A stretch of 64,000 nucleotides of DNA from the NCBI GenBank assembly GCA_035610365.1, contig CM069435.1:11955123-12019122 (forward strand), read 5' to 3'. Below, in pieces: positions 1 through 11,999 of the stretch. The notes under the pieces were generated by a model that was given only the letters and a program-made list of their open reading frames with translations, had not been told where the DNA came from and made no database searches. This DNA comes from Aquatica leii (taxonomy: Eukaryota > Arthropoda > Insecta > Coleoptera > Lampyridae). Position numbers and translations under genes: made by a program. The number at the start of each line of letters is the position of its first letter. Within the stretch, counting starts at the first letter, position 1.

Positions 1-1180
1 TGCGCAATATCAAAAACTAAAAGAAGGGCAAAGATACAGCTCAGTCTGGCGACTACATCCTAATCTACTCAAGGAAATCCAAAAAAGCCAGAGCAGCATC
101 TGGTGTGGCAATGGTAATAAATCGAAGATTCGGAGATAGCATAACTAACATAAACTATCAAAACGATAGAATGCTGATAGTCGTACTAAAGCTAGAAAAA
201 CACATCCTTCACATAGCCTCAGTATACGCTTCAGATACTAGAAGGCCTGAACAAGAAGCACTTGACTTCTATGAAATGATGCAGCTGTTAATAGACAACA
301 TACCCGTCCAAGAAAAAATAATAATAATGGGAGACCTGAATGCAAGAATAGGAAACAACTTCATAACAGGAATCAAGAATACATTTAATGAGGAAACGGC
401 GAATGAAAGAGGAGAAATGCTCATTGAATTCTGTGCCCACAACGAACTAAGGATTAACAACACATATTTCAAGCATAAACCACAACATAAAATAACTTTT
501 CAAAGCAGTAGAGGGATAACTACCACAATAGACTATATAATAACAAAAGTAATGATCAAACCTGAGCAGATATTAGATGTGAGAGCTCTCACATCTGCAA
601 ACATAGGATCGGATCATAATTTAGTGATGGGCAAAATTACCATAGCAAAACCAATCGCTAGAAAGAAAGAAACAAAAACAAAAACTTTAACTACTAAATT
701 TAATATCAAATCGCTTAAATTTGAAAGTAATCAATATTTCTACAGGCTGCAACTGGCTCATAAAATAGACAAGGCACCTATCCTCCAACATCACACTGTA
801 AACAATGCGTGGGAAATCCTATTAAACAATATAAACCAAGAAGCAGCTGAGGCGTTAGGAACAAAAACTGTCAATACGAATACACAACATGCGAACCAAA
901 AACCATGGTTTAAACCAGAAGTAAAAACACTAGCGCAAGAAAAAAAGAGTGCTTACTTGACATACATATCCAACAAGAATCCAAGAAACTACATTAACTA
1001 CATAAATTTAAAAAATAAAACGAATAACAGAATAAGAGAAATAAAAAGAAAATATTGGAAGAACTTTAGTAAGGAAATGGAAAGTGACCTATACGGAACC
1101 CAAAAGCACATTTGGAAAATGCTTAGAGCAGTTAAAAAAGAAGTACAACCAAATAACATATCGGCAGTCGAATAGACCAA
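1..1180 (+). pseudogene. LINE endonuclease domain (APE/EEP type)
   Basis: An open frame runs from about base 21 to 1175 and lacks its natural start, which lies to the left. It encodes the endonuclease/exonuclease/phosphatase fold that nicks target DNA for target-primed reverse transcription. Visible motifs are IIIMGDLNARIGNN (about residues 72-85 counted from base 105), TTTIDYIITK (about 139-148) and GSDHNLVMGKI (about 168-178), the last carrying the catalytic Asp-His pair. After it come about 150 Lys/Asn-rich residues that form the linker to the RT. The frame is lost at about 1175, and the RT reading continues in another frame. Confidence 0.88.
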
Positions 1181-1289
1181 CTATTTCCAGGACATGTACT
1201 CAGGAAACCAAGATAAAATCGAACCAACGGATCGACAAAGAAGATTACAAAGAGAGGGTCCAGGGACATAGAAAACCTGGAAAAAATAT

Positions 1290-2530
1290 CGAAAGAAGTA
1301 ATACTACAACTAAAACAGATTAAAAATGGAAAATCTCCAGGCCCAGATAATATCCCGAATGAACTGCTGAAATGCGGGAGAATAGAGTTAACCAAACAGC
1401 TCACTAATCTGTATAACAAAATTTTAGTAGAAGCGATAACACCAGAAAGATAGAAAGACAGCATTACTATACCATGGCTTAAAAAAGGAAAATCCTCAGA
1501 ACCATCTAACTACAGAGGAATATCTTTACTGGATACATCCATAAAATTGTTTACTCGTCTTTTGCAACAACGAATTCTCAACCATATCTCAATAAATGAA
1601 GAGCAACCAAATTTTCGGAAAAATCGTTCGAATGTTGACGCAATATTCATTGTTCGGCAGGTCGCAGAAAAAGCAATAGAATTCGACAAGCCAGCATTCA
1701 TGTGCTTTTTAGATCTAACAAAAGCTTTCGATAGGGTACGCTTGACGGATATTATGAACGAATTAAAGAGTAAAGGAATACACCCAAACATTATCGAGAC
1801 GATAAGGCTCAATACAAATAACACAACTATAATTAAAACAAAATCTCTGACAACTGAAAAAATTGAGCTAAAGATGGGTGTTCGGCAAGAAGACAGTCTC
1901 AGCCCTCTATTATTCAACTTAACAATGGATAGAATTATTGAACAAGTTTACAACGTAAACCACGGCTACAAGTTGGGAAGACACCATATCAAGATCGTAT
2001 GCTATGCTGACGACGCGACACTATTCGCAGACACTGACGACGGACTAGAGTGGTTATTACAAGCGTTCAAGATTGAAGCTGAAAAATTAAACATGAAAAC
2101 TTCTACTACAAAAACAAAATGCATGGTGATTTCGACAGATCCGCGCAGATGTAAACTAGATTTGAATGGCAAAGTAATTGAAGTATCTGAGTTCAACTAT
2201 CTAGAATCCACCATAGCACCGTACGGAGACCTCAAGATTAGTGTGAGGCACCAAATTACCAAATCAGCGAGAATAGCTGGAGCCTTAAGAACAACTATAT
2301 GGAAAAACAAACACATATGAACAGAAGCCAAAGTAAGGATTTACAAAACATCTGTTAGGCCAGTTATGACTTACGCAACAGAAACAAGACCCGATACTGT
2401 TGAAACCAATAGAATGGCTCGCACCTCTGAAATGAAGGTACTCCGCATGATCTCGGGAAATGCGATTAGAGATCTAAGAAGAAGCGAGGACATCCTTCAC
2501 GGAGTGCAACGTGGAGGATGTCGTATGATG
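1290..2530 (+). pseudogene. LINE reverse transcriptase and C-terminal part
   Basis: Reverse transcriptase of the same LINE. The fingers motif GKSPGPDNIPNELLK is readable from about 1327 and a stop (TAG at 1452-1454) stands where the family has tryptophan. The longest open part, 1547-2320, has FLDLTKAFDRVRLTDIM, GVRQEDSLSPLLFN and the catalytic YADDATLFAD (codons around 2000-2030). A further stop follows at about 2320. A third segment from 2366 (VMTYATETR, RTSEMKVLRMISG, RDLRRSEDIL) is the usual cysteine-poor C-terminal region, and it is cut at about 2530 by an LTR fragment. All catalytic residues are visible but the frame is broken, so no enzyme is made. Confidence 0.88.
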
Positions 2531-2710
2531 GATAACAAACTTATAGGTTTTACAAACCTTGCACGGCCAACTCACACAGTCGGAGATATGAGAGGTTCAA
2601 GTAAATAATATTTAAGGGCGCCAGATCTTTTATAATTAACACTTCAGTCTCGATCAAGAAAGACGGCTCAAGCTTGTAACGAATTTTTAGGTTCGTAATC
2701 CTTGTTACGT
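2531..2710 (-). repeat. Family A LTR, terminal fragment
   Basis: About 180 bases read on the minus strand as the last part of the LTR found complete at 22785-23938 and 39417-40588. Shared landmarks are the block around CGGCCAACTCACAC, the GGCGCCAGATCT motif and the CGATCAAGA block. Only this end is present. It sits directly after the recognisable coding part of the LINE, so it either inserted there and was later truncated, or was left by a rearrangement. Confidence 0.8.
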
Positions 2711-3086
2711 TTATAATTATGTTATGTACCTCAATGTAAAAATACTTGTATGACTTATGGCTTGTACTCGTAAAATTTATGAAAATACTTTTTAAAATTA
2801 TTTTTCAATAATGAATAATAATACCTAACTTAACCTGTATCTGTACTCACTGTAACTAACTTTGAACACTATAAACTGCCAATTAGCTCTAGTATCGTCT
2901 CCTGGCCTCTATCCACGACTAGCAAACATCGGGAGTGGGGTGAGTACCGATTTTCGATTTATTAATATAAAATTAGCTAAATTTCCGGGAGGCGCCACTG
3001 GGTTAAACAACCGGCCACGGAGAAGGCTAGGATCAACCCAGAACTCCTATCGACACTAGAACTAGGCACCGTAAAAAAAAAAAAAA
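2711..3086 (+). other. Putative LINE 3' tail with poly(A)
   Basis: Noncoding stretch between the LTR fragment and an A14 run at 3073-3086. Its position and terminal A run fit the 3' untranslated end of the LINE. The segment at about 2985-3055 is less AT-rich and could be the decayed end of the ORF. I cannot show continuity with the LINE by homology, so the link is an inference. Confidence 0.45.
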
Positions 3087-3412
3087 GAAGGAAAAAGACG
3101 AGGTCAGCAGTTTCTCCAGTTTTTAATAAAACTCTACCCTGTATTTAATCCTGTTTACTATTTTTATATTGTACAAAGAAGAATAAATAAGTTACGAACT
3201 AAAGTTTAATAACAAAAAAAAACGAAAGAATCATCATCCCGTTTGTATGAATTATGTTTATTTGTAGAGGTTTCGCCCACCATAAAAAATACACGCATAC
3301 TCGTGTTAACCCTTTTTCTTAAGGTTATGAATTATGTATTGTGCCGCGCGGTTTTTTTCTTAAAAAAAATTATGAGGGTTGTTCGCGTTGTCTCGAGGTA
3401 AAAATGGCTGTA
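3087..3412. other. AT-rich spacer, no feature seen
   Basis: No coding potential, repeat or RNA gene recognised. It contains short A and T runs only. Confidence 0.5.
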
Positions 3413-3848
3413 AGAGCACCTAAGTGAATTCGAGATCAGCACTACGATCTCCCCCAAAAGCTGCCCCCTAACTGACAGGTCGTTCCCCTCACCGACAGCG
3501 AGCAATTGCTTCCTATCGTAAGTAAACTTAAACTCGTACAATTTGCGTACCGAACTATTCTATATTCTTACAGGACCTTTTTATCCTTGCTGTCCCCCGT
3601 GAACAAAACCGTGTCTGCCTTCAAATACCTGCAGCGATATGAATTTACGCAAAAAAAGAAACCCACGGTGGTATCTCAGGTAGGTGAAACCAATGTACAA
3701 TATTATTATATTTATGGACTAAACTAATTATTGAACTTACAGCTAACAAAAGAAATCAAATCGAACTTGTCTTAAACTAAACTTATCTTGTTTGTTGTAG
3801 GGTATCGCAGCTGGTGGTGACTGTGTCCGAGGTGGAACGAGCAGATAA
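3413..3848 (+). CDS. Candidate spliced exons of an unknown gene
   Basis: Less AT-rich than its surroundings. Three segments can be read in one continuing frame across two plausible introns: 3413-3517, 3574-3679 and 3801-3848. The first intron (3518-3573, 56 bp, a common insect size) has a GTAAGT donor and a pyrimidine-rich CAG acceptor. The second (3680-3800, 121 bp) has a GTAGGT donor and a TTGTTGTAG acceptor. The last exon ends at TAA. Predicted peptide includes SPVNKTVSAFKYLQRYEF and QKKKPTVVSQ. I do not recognise the family, no start codon is assigned, and chance or a decayed repeat is quite possible. Confidence 0.22.
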
Positions 3849-6425
3849 GGGGGTAGTCTGACACCCTGTTTACGTCCGGAACTGCTGCTGGAACCCGGTG
3901 GTAGTTCCCTAATTTTTTTTTTGTCATATAAATATACCGACGGTGGAGACTTGGTGGTACAAAATCACACTTACCCACGATGTTGTTGGGGACTCCAATT
4001 ATCGTATGATGTTGCCCTGTGTTTGAAATCCGGTTCGCTAACCGTAAGCATAAGGTTCGTTATTACCACTAATGCTTTTATTTAATTGTAGATTATAGCT
4101 GCTTAATTCCCCGTAGGAGTCTATTAGCCCAGGTATCAATATTCGAATACCAGCCAACTAATTGACTTTATGCCGCCAATATTCTTACACACAGGTAAAA
4201 TGCAACAACCTTTCGAAAGCGTATTTTTGGAGAAAAAAGTGAAGAATTCCTTTGTGATAACAGTGATAATATATCAAAGGGTCACCAATAGGTCACTATA
4301 AAAATTCCCAGCACGTTAAGTTGCCTATACTTTGGCGTTTGGATTTTTAACACGTTACATCACATATGAACGTAATACAATTTTGAGGCACAAGAGCGCC
4401 AAAAGTGCTAGGCGCGGACCTGATTTATACTATGAGATGGCTCTGCCATCGTAATTCACTCATGTTGAGTACAGTTCATGTCGGTTACGCTGCCAATGTT
4501 TTTGCAAGAATTAAGACCTCAACCTTACAGAATTGGTAAAAAACTAATGCTGTTAGGTAGTTAGCAATACATTTGAATTTATAAAAATTTGATAATTAAA
4601 GTTTTCTTTTAGATCACTGTATAGGGTTGACTATATTTAATATGATTACTTAATCTTTGTAAAGCGTGTTCTCATGTGTCTGTTATATTTATGTTTACAG
4701 TCAATTTATTGATATTTTAAAAAATATATTTACTATAAATCCACATTGAATAAAATCATTGTGAGAATAATAAAATGTTTTCTGTATTATAGTATTTTTG
4801 CTCGAGTAAAGCAAATGTGTAAATACTAATTTAATTGACAAATACACAACAATAAAATATTACTGAATGAAAAATTGAAAATTGAAAAAATTGTTAATAA
4901 CTTTTTTTATTGTTAGATTTTAATTAATAATATTTTATGTTTGTATTCATGAACTGATGTAGGATGTTCAATTTAACAATTAACATTGTAATGTATTCTA
5001 AAAATAGATACATTAGTTATTTATAAATAACAAAGCAATGTAGCGACAAACATTATTTATTAAAAAACGATCTAATTTTCAACAAACCTACGTTTAAAAA
5101 AAAAGTAATTAATACGCCTGTTTAATTAAATATTATAACTGTATTGTTATAAAACGTAAAAAATCATATTTATTTTATAAAAACGTATAATTTTCAGTTT
5201 GCGAACTAATGCTTTATTCTAAAATTATTATGTACGAGCGTAATGTATATAAAAATAAATAATTTTATATCATTTATTATCTTTAACGTCAATTATCTGT
5301 GTTATGTGTAACATTTACATTAACACGTACCTAAATTATCCTTAATAATACAAAATTATTACTTATAGTAAACAACCCCAACAGGTAGATAAAACACACA
5401 GTGAGAAACATTGTTTTGCTTAGTAAAATCAATTTATAACAAGGCAATAGGGCGGTCTTACGCCGCTTCTTGTACATTAGAAAACACCCGAATCATCTTT
5501 ATACACAGTTAATTGTTGCGAACGTCTTGAACGCAATATATTACTACAAAATGTCGTACTTAATGTAAATTTACGTATCATGGTTAGTATGTAAAATGCG
5601 TTAATTACAGGAAAATTTAGTGTTGTATAAATAGTAAGGTATGTATTTATATCACAACTTTACCTATTTGCAAATACATATTTTTACTTAAAACATAAAA
5701 GTCTTTAAATAATTAACATAAAATAAGAAAAACTTAAATTTGAACTTTTTTTCAAATTTTTGTTTGTTTCTATACTTAACTAATCTAAACCTAGATTCGG
5801 AAATAAAATTAAAAAAAAAATGATTTAAGCGAAACAAAATGAACAGACAAGAAATATGAACTGCTCTATACTTGGCAACAAAAAGTGCTACAAAATACTA
5901 GAACTTGTATTTGATGCGTTTAACAGAAGCCGAAAAGAAGACAAGGAACCGAAAATTTAGAGAACTATTATAAGTATGTGTTAGGGTTCCAAAATCGCAA
6001 AAAAATAAATCAGATCCGTGTCGATGAACGCATACTGGAAATTATACTTAAAATCTTTATTCAAAAACAATGTTGTTGATGTGAATAATTAAACAAACCT
6101 AAGAAAAACATTTTTTAATTAACGAGAATTTTATATTATTTTTTATAAAATTATTTATTGTATTTTAGTTACAATAAAACTTTAAAACCAAACCTGTATT
6201 CAATATATTGTGAAGTTATTAAAATACCCTCAAAATAACACAAAAATTTATCTGCATAACGTCAATTGCAGTTATTAAATAACATTTAATAGTAACTAAG
6301 TAACTAAGAATTTTCTGGAATAAAAGAACTGAAAAGCACACTAAAAACAATAAAGCGTTTTTAGTTAGCAGATAGTACATTGCAGTTACTGGCCTATCCA
6401 TGCCTGACTTCACCACTGTCTTTAA
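3849..6425. other. Featureless AT-rich region
   Basis: About 2.6 kb with very high A+T, many homopolymer runs and no reading frame resembling a protein. The segment at about 4330-4490 is a little less AT-rich and could be an old repeat, but I could not match it to anything else in the window. Confidence 0.55.
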
Positions 6426-7237
6426 TTAATGGTAGATGCATCAAACCATGCTGTTGGAGCAGTTTTGCAACAAGAAGTGGTTTGTCAATAGCAGCCTTTG
6501 TCTTTATATACAAAACAGTTCAACAAAACAACAAAAATACAGCACATACGTCCGTGAACTTATGGCTGCTTATTCATCTATTAAACGTTTTCGACATTTT
6601 TTGGAAGATCGTAACTTTATATTATACACAGATCACAAACCATTCGTTTATGCATTCTAGAAAAAGTTAGAAAAATGCACTCCTAAACAATTTCGACATC
6701 TAAACTTTATAAGTCAATTCATAACAAATATCCAGTACGTTAAAGGAACTGAGAACGTTCCAGCAGATACTCTTTCTAGTTTAGATAGTGATAACGTTAG
6801 TGCTACTGTAAATATTATTAGTGATACAAACAGACAACCTGTGAACTATGTAGAGTTGACAAAGTCACAAGAAATAGATAGTGAAAAGAAAACGTTTTTA
6901 AATAAATCAAAAATTTCTCTAAAATTAAAGAAGATTAATTTCCCCGAGTATAATGTTAGTCTGTACTTGATGTTTTAACAATCTCCGTCCATACATTACG
7001 AAACCCTTTCGTGCACCAGTCCTCAACAATCTACATTGTTTAGCAAATCCTGGTGCAAAAGCAACAACAGAGTTGATAACGACTCGTTTTGTTTGGCCCT
7101 TTATGAACAGAGAGTGTAAATTATGGACTCGCCAATGTTCACAGTGTCAAAAATCAAAAAAACCAACGCCATACATCTGCACTAATTGGAACTTTTATGT
7201 TACCATCAACTCGATTTGAACATGTTCATATAGACCT
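6426..7237 (+). pseudogene. Gypsy RNase H and integrase zinc-binding region (fossil)
   Basis: RNase H is recognised by QQKYSTYVRELMAAYSSIK and YTDHKPFVYAF, and its tail by the YVKGTENVPADTLS motif near 6740-6775. The integrase zinc-binding region follows at about 7030-7200, with a WPFMN block and a C-x2-C pair (CSQCQKSK). It ends at the IDLVG motif that opens the integrase core, where the pogo-like element begins. Confidence 0.85.
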
Positions 7238-7240
7238 GGT

Positions 7241-7262
7241 GGGAAAACCGGGGAAATGATGG
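7241..7262 (+). repeat. Left terminal inverted repeat of pogo-like element
   Basis: The core ACCGGGGAAATGATGGCC pairs with the right end near 13301-13325, with a few mismatches. Gypsy coding similarity stops just to its left. Confidence 0.65.
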
Positions 7263-7609
7263 CCTTCGGGGTAATAGGAACCACCCCAAATATCGCGGTA
7301 TTATTTTTATTTTACAACAGGACACTGTTGTGCCATCTCCTTAAGAGTAGCTCAACTAGTTAACCAAGAACAGGCCGGCGAAGCCTTGAATTAAAGCAGC
7401 CAACATGACATTTCAGTTTTGGTATCGCAGTCTGTAAAAAACGTTTGAATTGATAGGTTCGAAATTCAGATAATTGTTTAGATTTTTCTGAAACTGTTTG
7501 TTGTGTATTCTTTTGTTATTAATAGTCTTCGGAGAAAACAATCGTAAGTATCAATTTCTTTAATTTTAGAATTTTTTCATTGTTGTTCATTATCCCATCA
7601 GTATTGAAA

Positions 7610-8960
7610 GCGTCAATTTTTCATTGGAAAAACAAGTGCACGCAAAGTATAATTTCAAGGCCCATCGAATTTTCAACACTGATTAAACAGGAATTTCTAC
7701 AGTTCAGACGCCAGGAAAAATTTTAGCCAAGAAGGGACTGAAACCAGTTGGGTTCGCCACAAGCTGGGAAAGAGGGCAAAATATTACAGTGGTGTGTGAG
7801 CGCAACCAGAATTTATGTGCCACCAATGTTCATTTATGCGCGAAAAAGAATAAATCCGCAACTCCAAAAAGAGGGTCCAGTAGGAGCTCGCTATACTTGT
7901 TCTGACAAAGGGTGAATCACAGAAGACCTGTTCCTGCAATATTTAGAACATTTCCAAAAATTTGTGAAAGCGAGCCAGGAGGATCCGATTCTTCTCATAA
8001 TGGATAACCATTTGACTCGCTCTTCTCTAAAAGCTTACGAATTCTCCAAAGTATGATTCTCTTGTCAATCCCGCTACGCACCTCACATAAGATCCAGCCA
8101 CTTGCAATAAATATTTAAGGAATCACCCGCATAAAAAAATAACCCCTTTCGAAATTGCAGAGCTGTTTAATAAACCATTTATCAGGGTAGCTACCCCAGA
8201 AAAAGCTATAACAGGATTTAAAGCTACAGGGATCTGTCCCTATAACCCAGACCACCACCAAGGAAGACTTTGAGCCAGCTGCACTTCAAAGAACCAATAG
8301 CACTGATGGTTGTGATGGTCTTGCGAGTAGTCTTATCAACGACGTTCCTGTTAGTCATGAACGTCAGGAAACTCCTGAAAGACAGATAGTTCCAGCTCCT
8401 CAGCCGGGTCAAACCCTAGCATACGAGAAACATTTAGAAATAGTAGAACTATTAAAAGACCAATATACAGACATTGAAAAGTCATTCCACAAAATTTTAC
8501 CGTTACCGGGACGATCAAAATCCAAAACTAGTGGGAGTAGGATGGCAACCACAAAACAGCATTCCCAAATAATTACGTTCACCCCAAATAAAGACGTTTT
8601 CCACAAAAAAACTAATAAAAAAAATTATTAACATAGCAAAAACATGCAAAACCTAGTGCGAAACAGAGCTATAAAAGAAAAGTTTTTTCCCCCGACGTTA
8701 TTGACGTGACCATGAAGTTTAGATGAGAGTAAAGTTACCTAGGAAAGAATAAGAAAACTTACAGTTCAGAAGATTAGAACAATGATGACGAATACAAGGA
8801 CAAAGATGCGAATAAGACTGACATATGTTTAGTGTGCGGTGAATTTCGTAAAAATGGGGAGGTATGGTTGAGATGTAATTCGTGTGGGAATTGGGCTCAT
8901 AAGGCGTGTACCGATATCGAAAAAAAATTATACCTATGCGATTATAGTGCTTAGAAAACT
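7610..8960 (+). pseudogene. Pogo/Tigger-like DDE transposase with zinc-finger tail
   Basis: Decayed DDE-superfamily transposase. Readable parts in order: [20 protein letters not shown] (about 7691-7750; the preceding family motif DETG has a stop in place of Glu), [11 protein letters not shown], the second catalytic motif LIMDNHLTRS (about 7994-8025) and ITPFEIAELFNKPFI with FKATGICPYNPD (about 8145-8250). The stretch that normally carries the third catalytic residue is missing between them. A C-terminal PHD-like finger, CLVCGEFRKN followed by WLRCNSCGNWAHKAC, lies at about 8826-8912. Such fingers are known at the end of insect pogo/jerky-like transposases. Several frameshifts and stops make it nonfunctional. 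Confidence 0.82.
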
Positions 8961-9131
8961 ATAATCTGTTCATTGGGGTAATAGTAGCCATATGTCACCA
9001 TTAGTTGGGGTAATAATAGCCATGTAGGGTTTTCTTTTTATTTTCCTGTAAAACAAGTTTTATTATTTTTTGTTTACTTTTGAATAAAGATTAAGTGAAA
9101 GATGACCTATTTCAAGGATTCACTTATTTAG

Positions 9132-9323
9132 TGTTGTTTATAAGATGTTGTAGGCAATATCAATGGTAATATTTAACATGATTTTATTAGCTGAGATTAC
9201 AAAAAGCAAACACACCGCAAAAACGCGGGAACTTAAAACTTAGGTTAACTAGTTTCTTAGTGGCTAAAGACCCTAAACCAAAATTATACAGGACTCGTTT
9301 ATACTTTCAAATTCATTACAACA
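9132..9323 (-). repeat. Copia 3' LTR
   Basis: 192 bp, TGTTG to CAACA, about 97% identical to the LTR at 13072-13261. On the minus strand it follows a polypurine tract (AATAGGGAGGG, plus-strand 9324-9334). Confidence 0.95.
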
Positions 9324-9329
9324 CCCTCC

Positions 9330-11830
9330 CTATTTTAAACAATAGCGAATCGAAGCTAGCGCACAACTCTTGACTTAATCCACGAAGCCACAGAGCCTCT
9401 TGTGTTGCTGCCGACATAGCCATATATTCGGCTTCGGTTGATGAAAGGGCTACAGTGGGTTGTTTCTTGCTATTCCAGGAAATAAGTGAGCCGTTCTTAA
9501 AATAAATATAACCACTGACTGAACGTCGATCATCTTTGTCGCTGGCCCAATCAGCGTCACAATATCCTGTTATATCCGGCCCTGTAGTTTTCTTTTTACT
9601 AAACTTATAATCAATTGTTCCCTTTAAATATCTTAGGATACGTTTGACAGCAGCCCAATGCGCAAGTCCAGGGTTCTGATTGAAACGACTAACGCAACTC
9701 ACTGCATAGCATATATCTGGTTGAGAAATTTGTGTGGCAAACAATAGACTTCCAACTGCCTCTTGATACGGAATATCTTCCATCTTCTTCTTTTCTTCCA
9801 AAGTTACTGGAGATTGTTGTTTTGAAAGTTTTTCGCCTGCACACAATGGAGTATTCACAGGATTACAGTTACTCATGTTGAACCTGTTTAAAACCTGTTC
9901 TATATAAGAACGTTGATTGATCCAAATTTTCTTTTTGGATCTGTCTCTTGTTATTTTAAATCCGAGAATCGAATTAGCTTCACCAATGTACTTCGTTTTA
10001 AAATTGTTTATTAGTTGATTCTTTAAATTATTTTTGGCTGATTGATTATCTGACAGTAAGATCATATCATCTACGTATATTGCCAAAACTAGCTTAAGTT
10101 TTTCTGTAATTCTGTAATAAATATATGAATCTGTTTTTGATTGTTTGAGGCCAATTTTCTTGAGAAAAAGATCTAATTTTTGATTCCAGCAGCGGCTTGC
10201 TTGTTTCAACCCATATAAAGATTTTTTCAATTGACATACTTTATTGGTGTGATTGAACTGCTCTGGAGGAATCATATAAATCTCTTCACTCAGATCACCT
10301 TGTAAAAAGGCTGTAACTGCATCTAGCTGGTCAATGTCAAGGTCATGTTCTGCAGCAAACGCAAGCAAATATCTTAACGAAGTGTATCGATTAACTGGAG
10401 AATACGTTTCTTCAAAATCGATACCCTTTCGCTGTTCACAACCTTTAATAACCAATCTTGCTTTATATTGAGAATGACCTTCTTTCATTTTGGTTTTAAA
10501 TATCCATTTACATTTAAGTGCCTTTTTACTTGGTGGTAAATCAACTAGGTCCCATGTGCCGTTTTCTATGAGGGTATCATATTCGTTATGCATCGCCTCG
10601 AGCCACAAACTTCCATCCGAACGATTGAGAGCTTCCTCTACGGTAAGTGGATCTTCGTTAATTACTGCTGAATAGGTAACGAAGTCTTTTAATGTTTCAG
10701 GTACTTTTCTGGTACGTTGAGGTCTTAGACTAGGGGGAAATAATTCTTCTTGAAGTTCTGGTACCGTTACCGGAGACACAAAATCGGGACCAACTTCTTC
10801 CTCTTGATCATTTATTTCTTCTTCTTCTTTTGAAATATCTGGTTCAGCATATTCTTCAGAAGAACTTAAATCAGTTGCATTAAAATTTTTTTCTAAAATA
10901 TATTCTTCCGCCAATGTAGTTTTCGGAAAATAGAAAAAATCATTCACATTTTGACTGCTATTTTTGTTTAACAATACGGAACCTTTTTCATTTTCTATAA
11001 ATTGGACGTCTCTGGATAGAAATACACAATTCTTCTCTGGATCGTACAGTCGATACGCCTTCGATTCTAAACTGTAACCTACGAAGATGCAAGGAGTTGC
11101 TTTGGCATCTAATTTCTGAGCAGGAACATGTGAAAAAGCTTTGCATCCGAAAATTTTGGTATGCTTCACTGTTGGTTTTTTACCACTCTATAATTCTTCA
11201 GGAGTCCTTTTTACACACCTACTTGGTAAACGATTTAGTATATAGACTGATGTATACACTGCTTCAGCCCAAAATATATTCGGCAACCCTGCTTCGATTA
11301 ATAAACAACGAGCTTTTTCCATAATTGAACGGTTGAGCCTCTCCGCTTTTCGATTTTGTTCAAAAACGTACGGTACTGACGTTTGATGTAGTATACCTGC
11401 AGTCTTAAATAGGTTTTCGATTTCTTTTCCACAGTATTCTCCACCATTGTCTGTTCGAAATGATTTTATCTTTTCTTCTGTTTGTGTTTCTGCAAAATTT
11501 TTAAAAATCTTGAAATATTCGAACACTTGGTCTTTGCTTTTTAAGAAATAAACAAAGCCTGGTAGATGTAGTCATCAAGAAAAGCAACTACATAACGAGA
11601 ACCAGATAGTGAATTTTCCTGCATCGGTCCGCAAAGGTCTGAGTGTACCAACTCAAGTACTCTTGACGATGATGATTCACTTGCTTTAAACGGTTGACGG
11701 AGACTTTTATCCATTACACAAACTTCACAAACAAAATCCGGCGGAAAAGTATCAGAAAAGTCAATACCATTAACAAGTCCATTCTTAAGCTTATTGAGAC
11801 TAGTCGAATTAACATGTGCCAATCGCCTGT
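9330..11830 (-). pseudogene. Copia integrase, reverse transcriptase and RNase H (fossil)
   Basis: Integrase lies at about 11.1-11.8 kb (CGPMQENSLSGSRYVVAFLD; FRTDNGGEYC; NIFWAEAVYTSVYILNRLP). After an acidic linker, reverse transcriptase (RVT_2) spans about 9.9-10.6 kb with the block ending at KCKWIFKTK, LDIDQLDAVTAFLQG, YGLKQASRCWNQ and catalytic YVDDMILL. RNase H spans about 9.35-9.7 kb with YCDADWASDKDDRRSVSGYI and ALSSTEAEYMA. Catalytic blocks are well preserved, consistent with a recent insertion, but the frame is interrupted. Confidence 0.93.
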
Positions 11831-11999
11831 GTCACAAATTACATTGTTTTTCAGAAGAAACACCTAGCATCGCTGAACCATAAGATGTGGTTGATGAGGT
11901 CTCTATTTTAAACAAATTATTATGAAGACTAGCACTTGCGATCAGTTGGCCTGATGAATTACGAATCTTTGCACCAACAGAGTCAAAAAATACAGTGTT

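Larger units (their letters stand above)
1..3086 (+). mobile_element. RTE-like LINE, 5' end outside window
   Basis: A non-LTR retrotransposon enters the window from the left and ends at a 14-base A run (3073-3086), the poly(A) tail expected of a LINE. In order it holds an APE-type endonuclease, a reverse transcriptase and a short C-terminal part. A fragment of an LTR (2531-2710) separates the last coding part from the putative 3' tail. Single-ORF layout (endonuclease then RT) and motif style suggest the RTE group or a relative; the clade is inferred from remembered motifs, not from a tree. It is inactive: there is an in-frame stop and at least one frameshift. Confidence 0.85.

Noticed and set aside
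269-472. Minus-strand frame opposite the LINE endonuclease
   Set aside because: Antisense shadow of a well-supported endonuclease domain.
3732-3980. Minus-strand frame 3772-3978
   Set aside because: Opposite the candidate exons and noncoding flank; no recognisable content.
8980-9040. Repeated GGGGTAATARTAGCCAT motif as pogo terminal repeats
   Set aside because: Two direct copies near 8979 and 9013 do not pair with the left end; the ends at 7241 and 13329 fit better because Gypsy resumes there.
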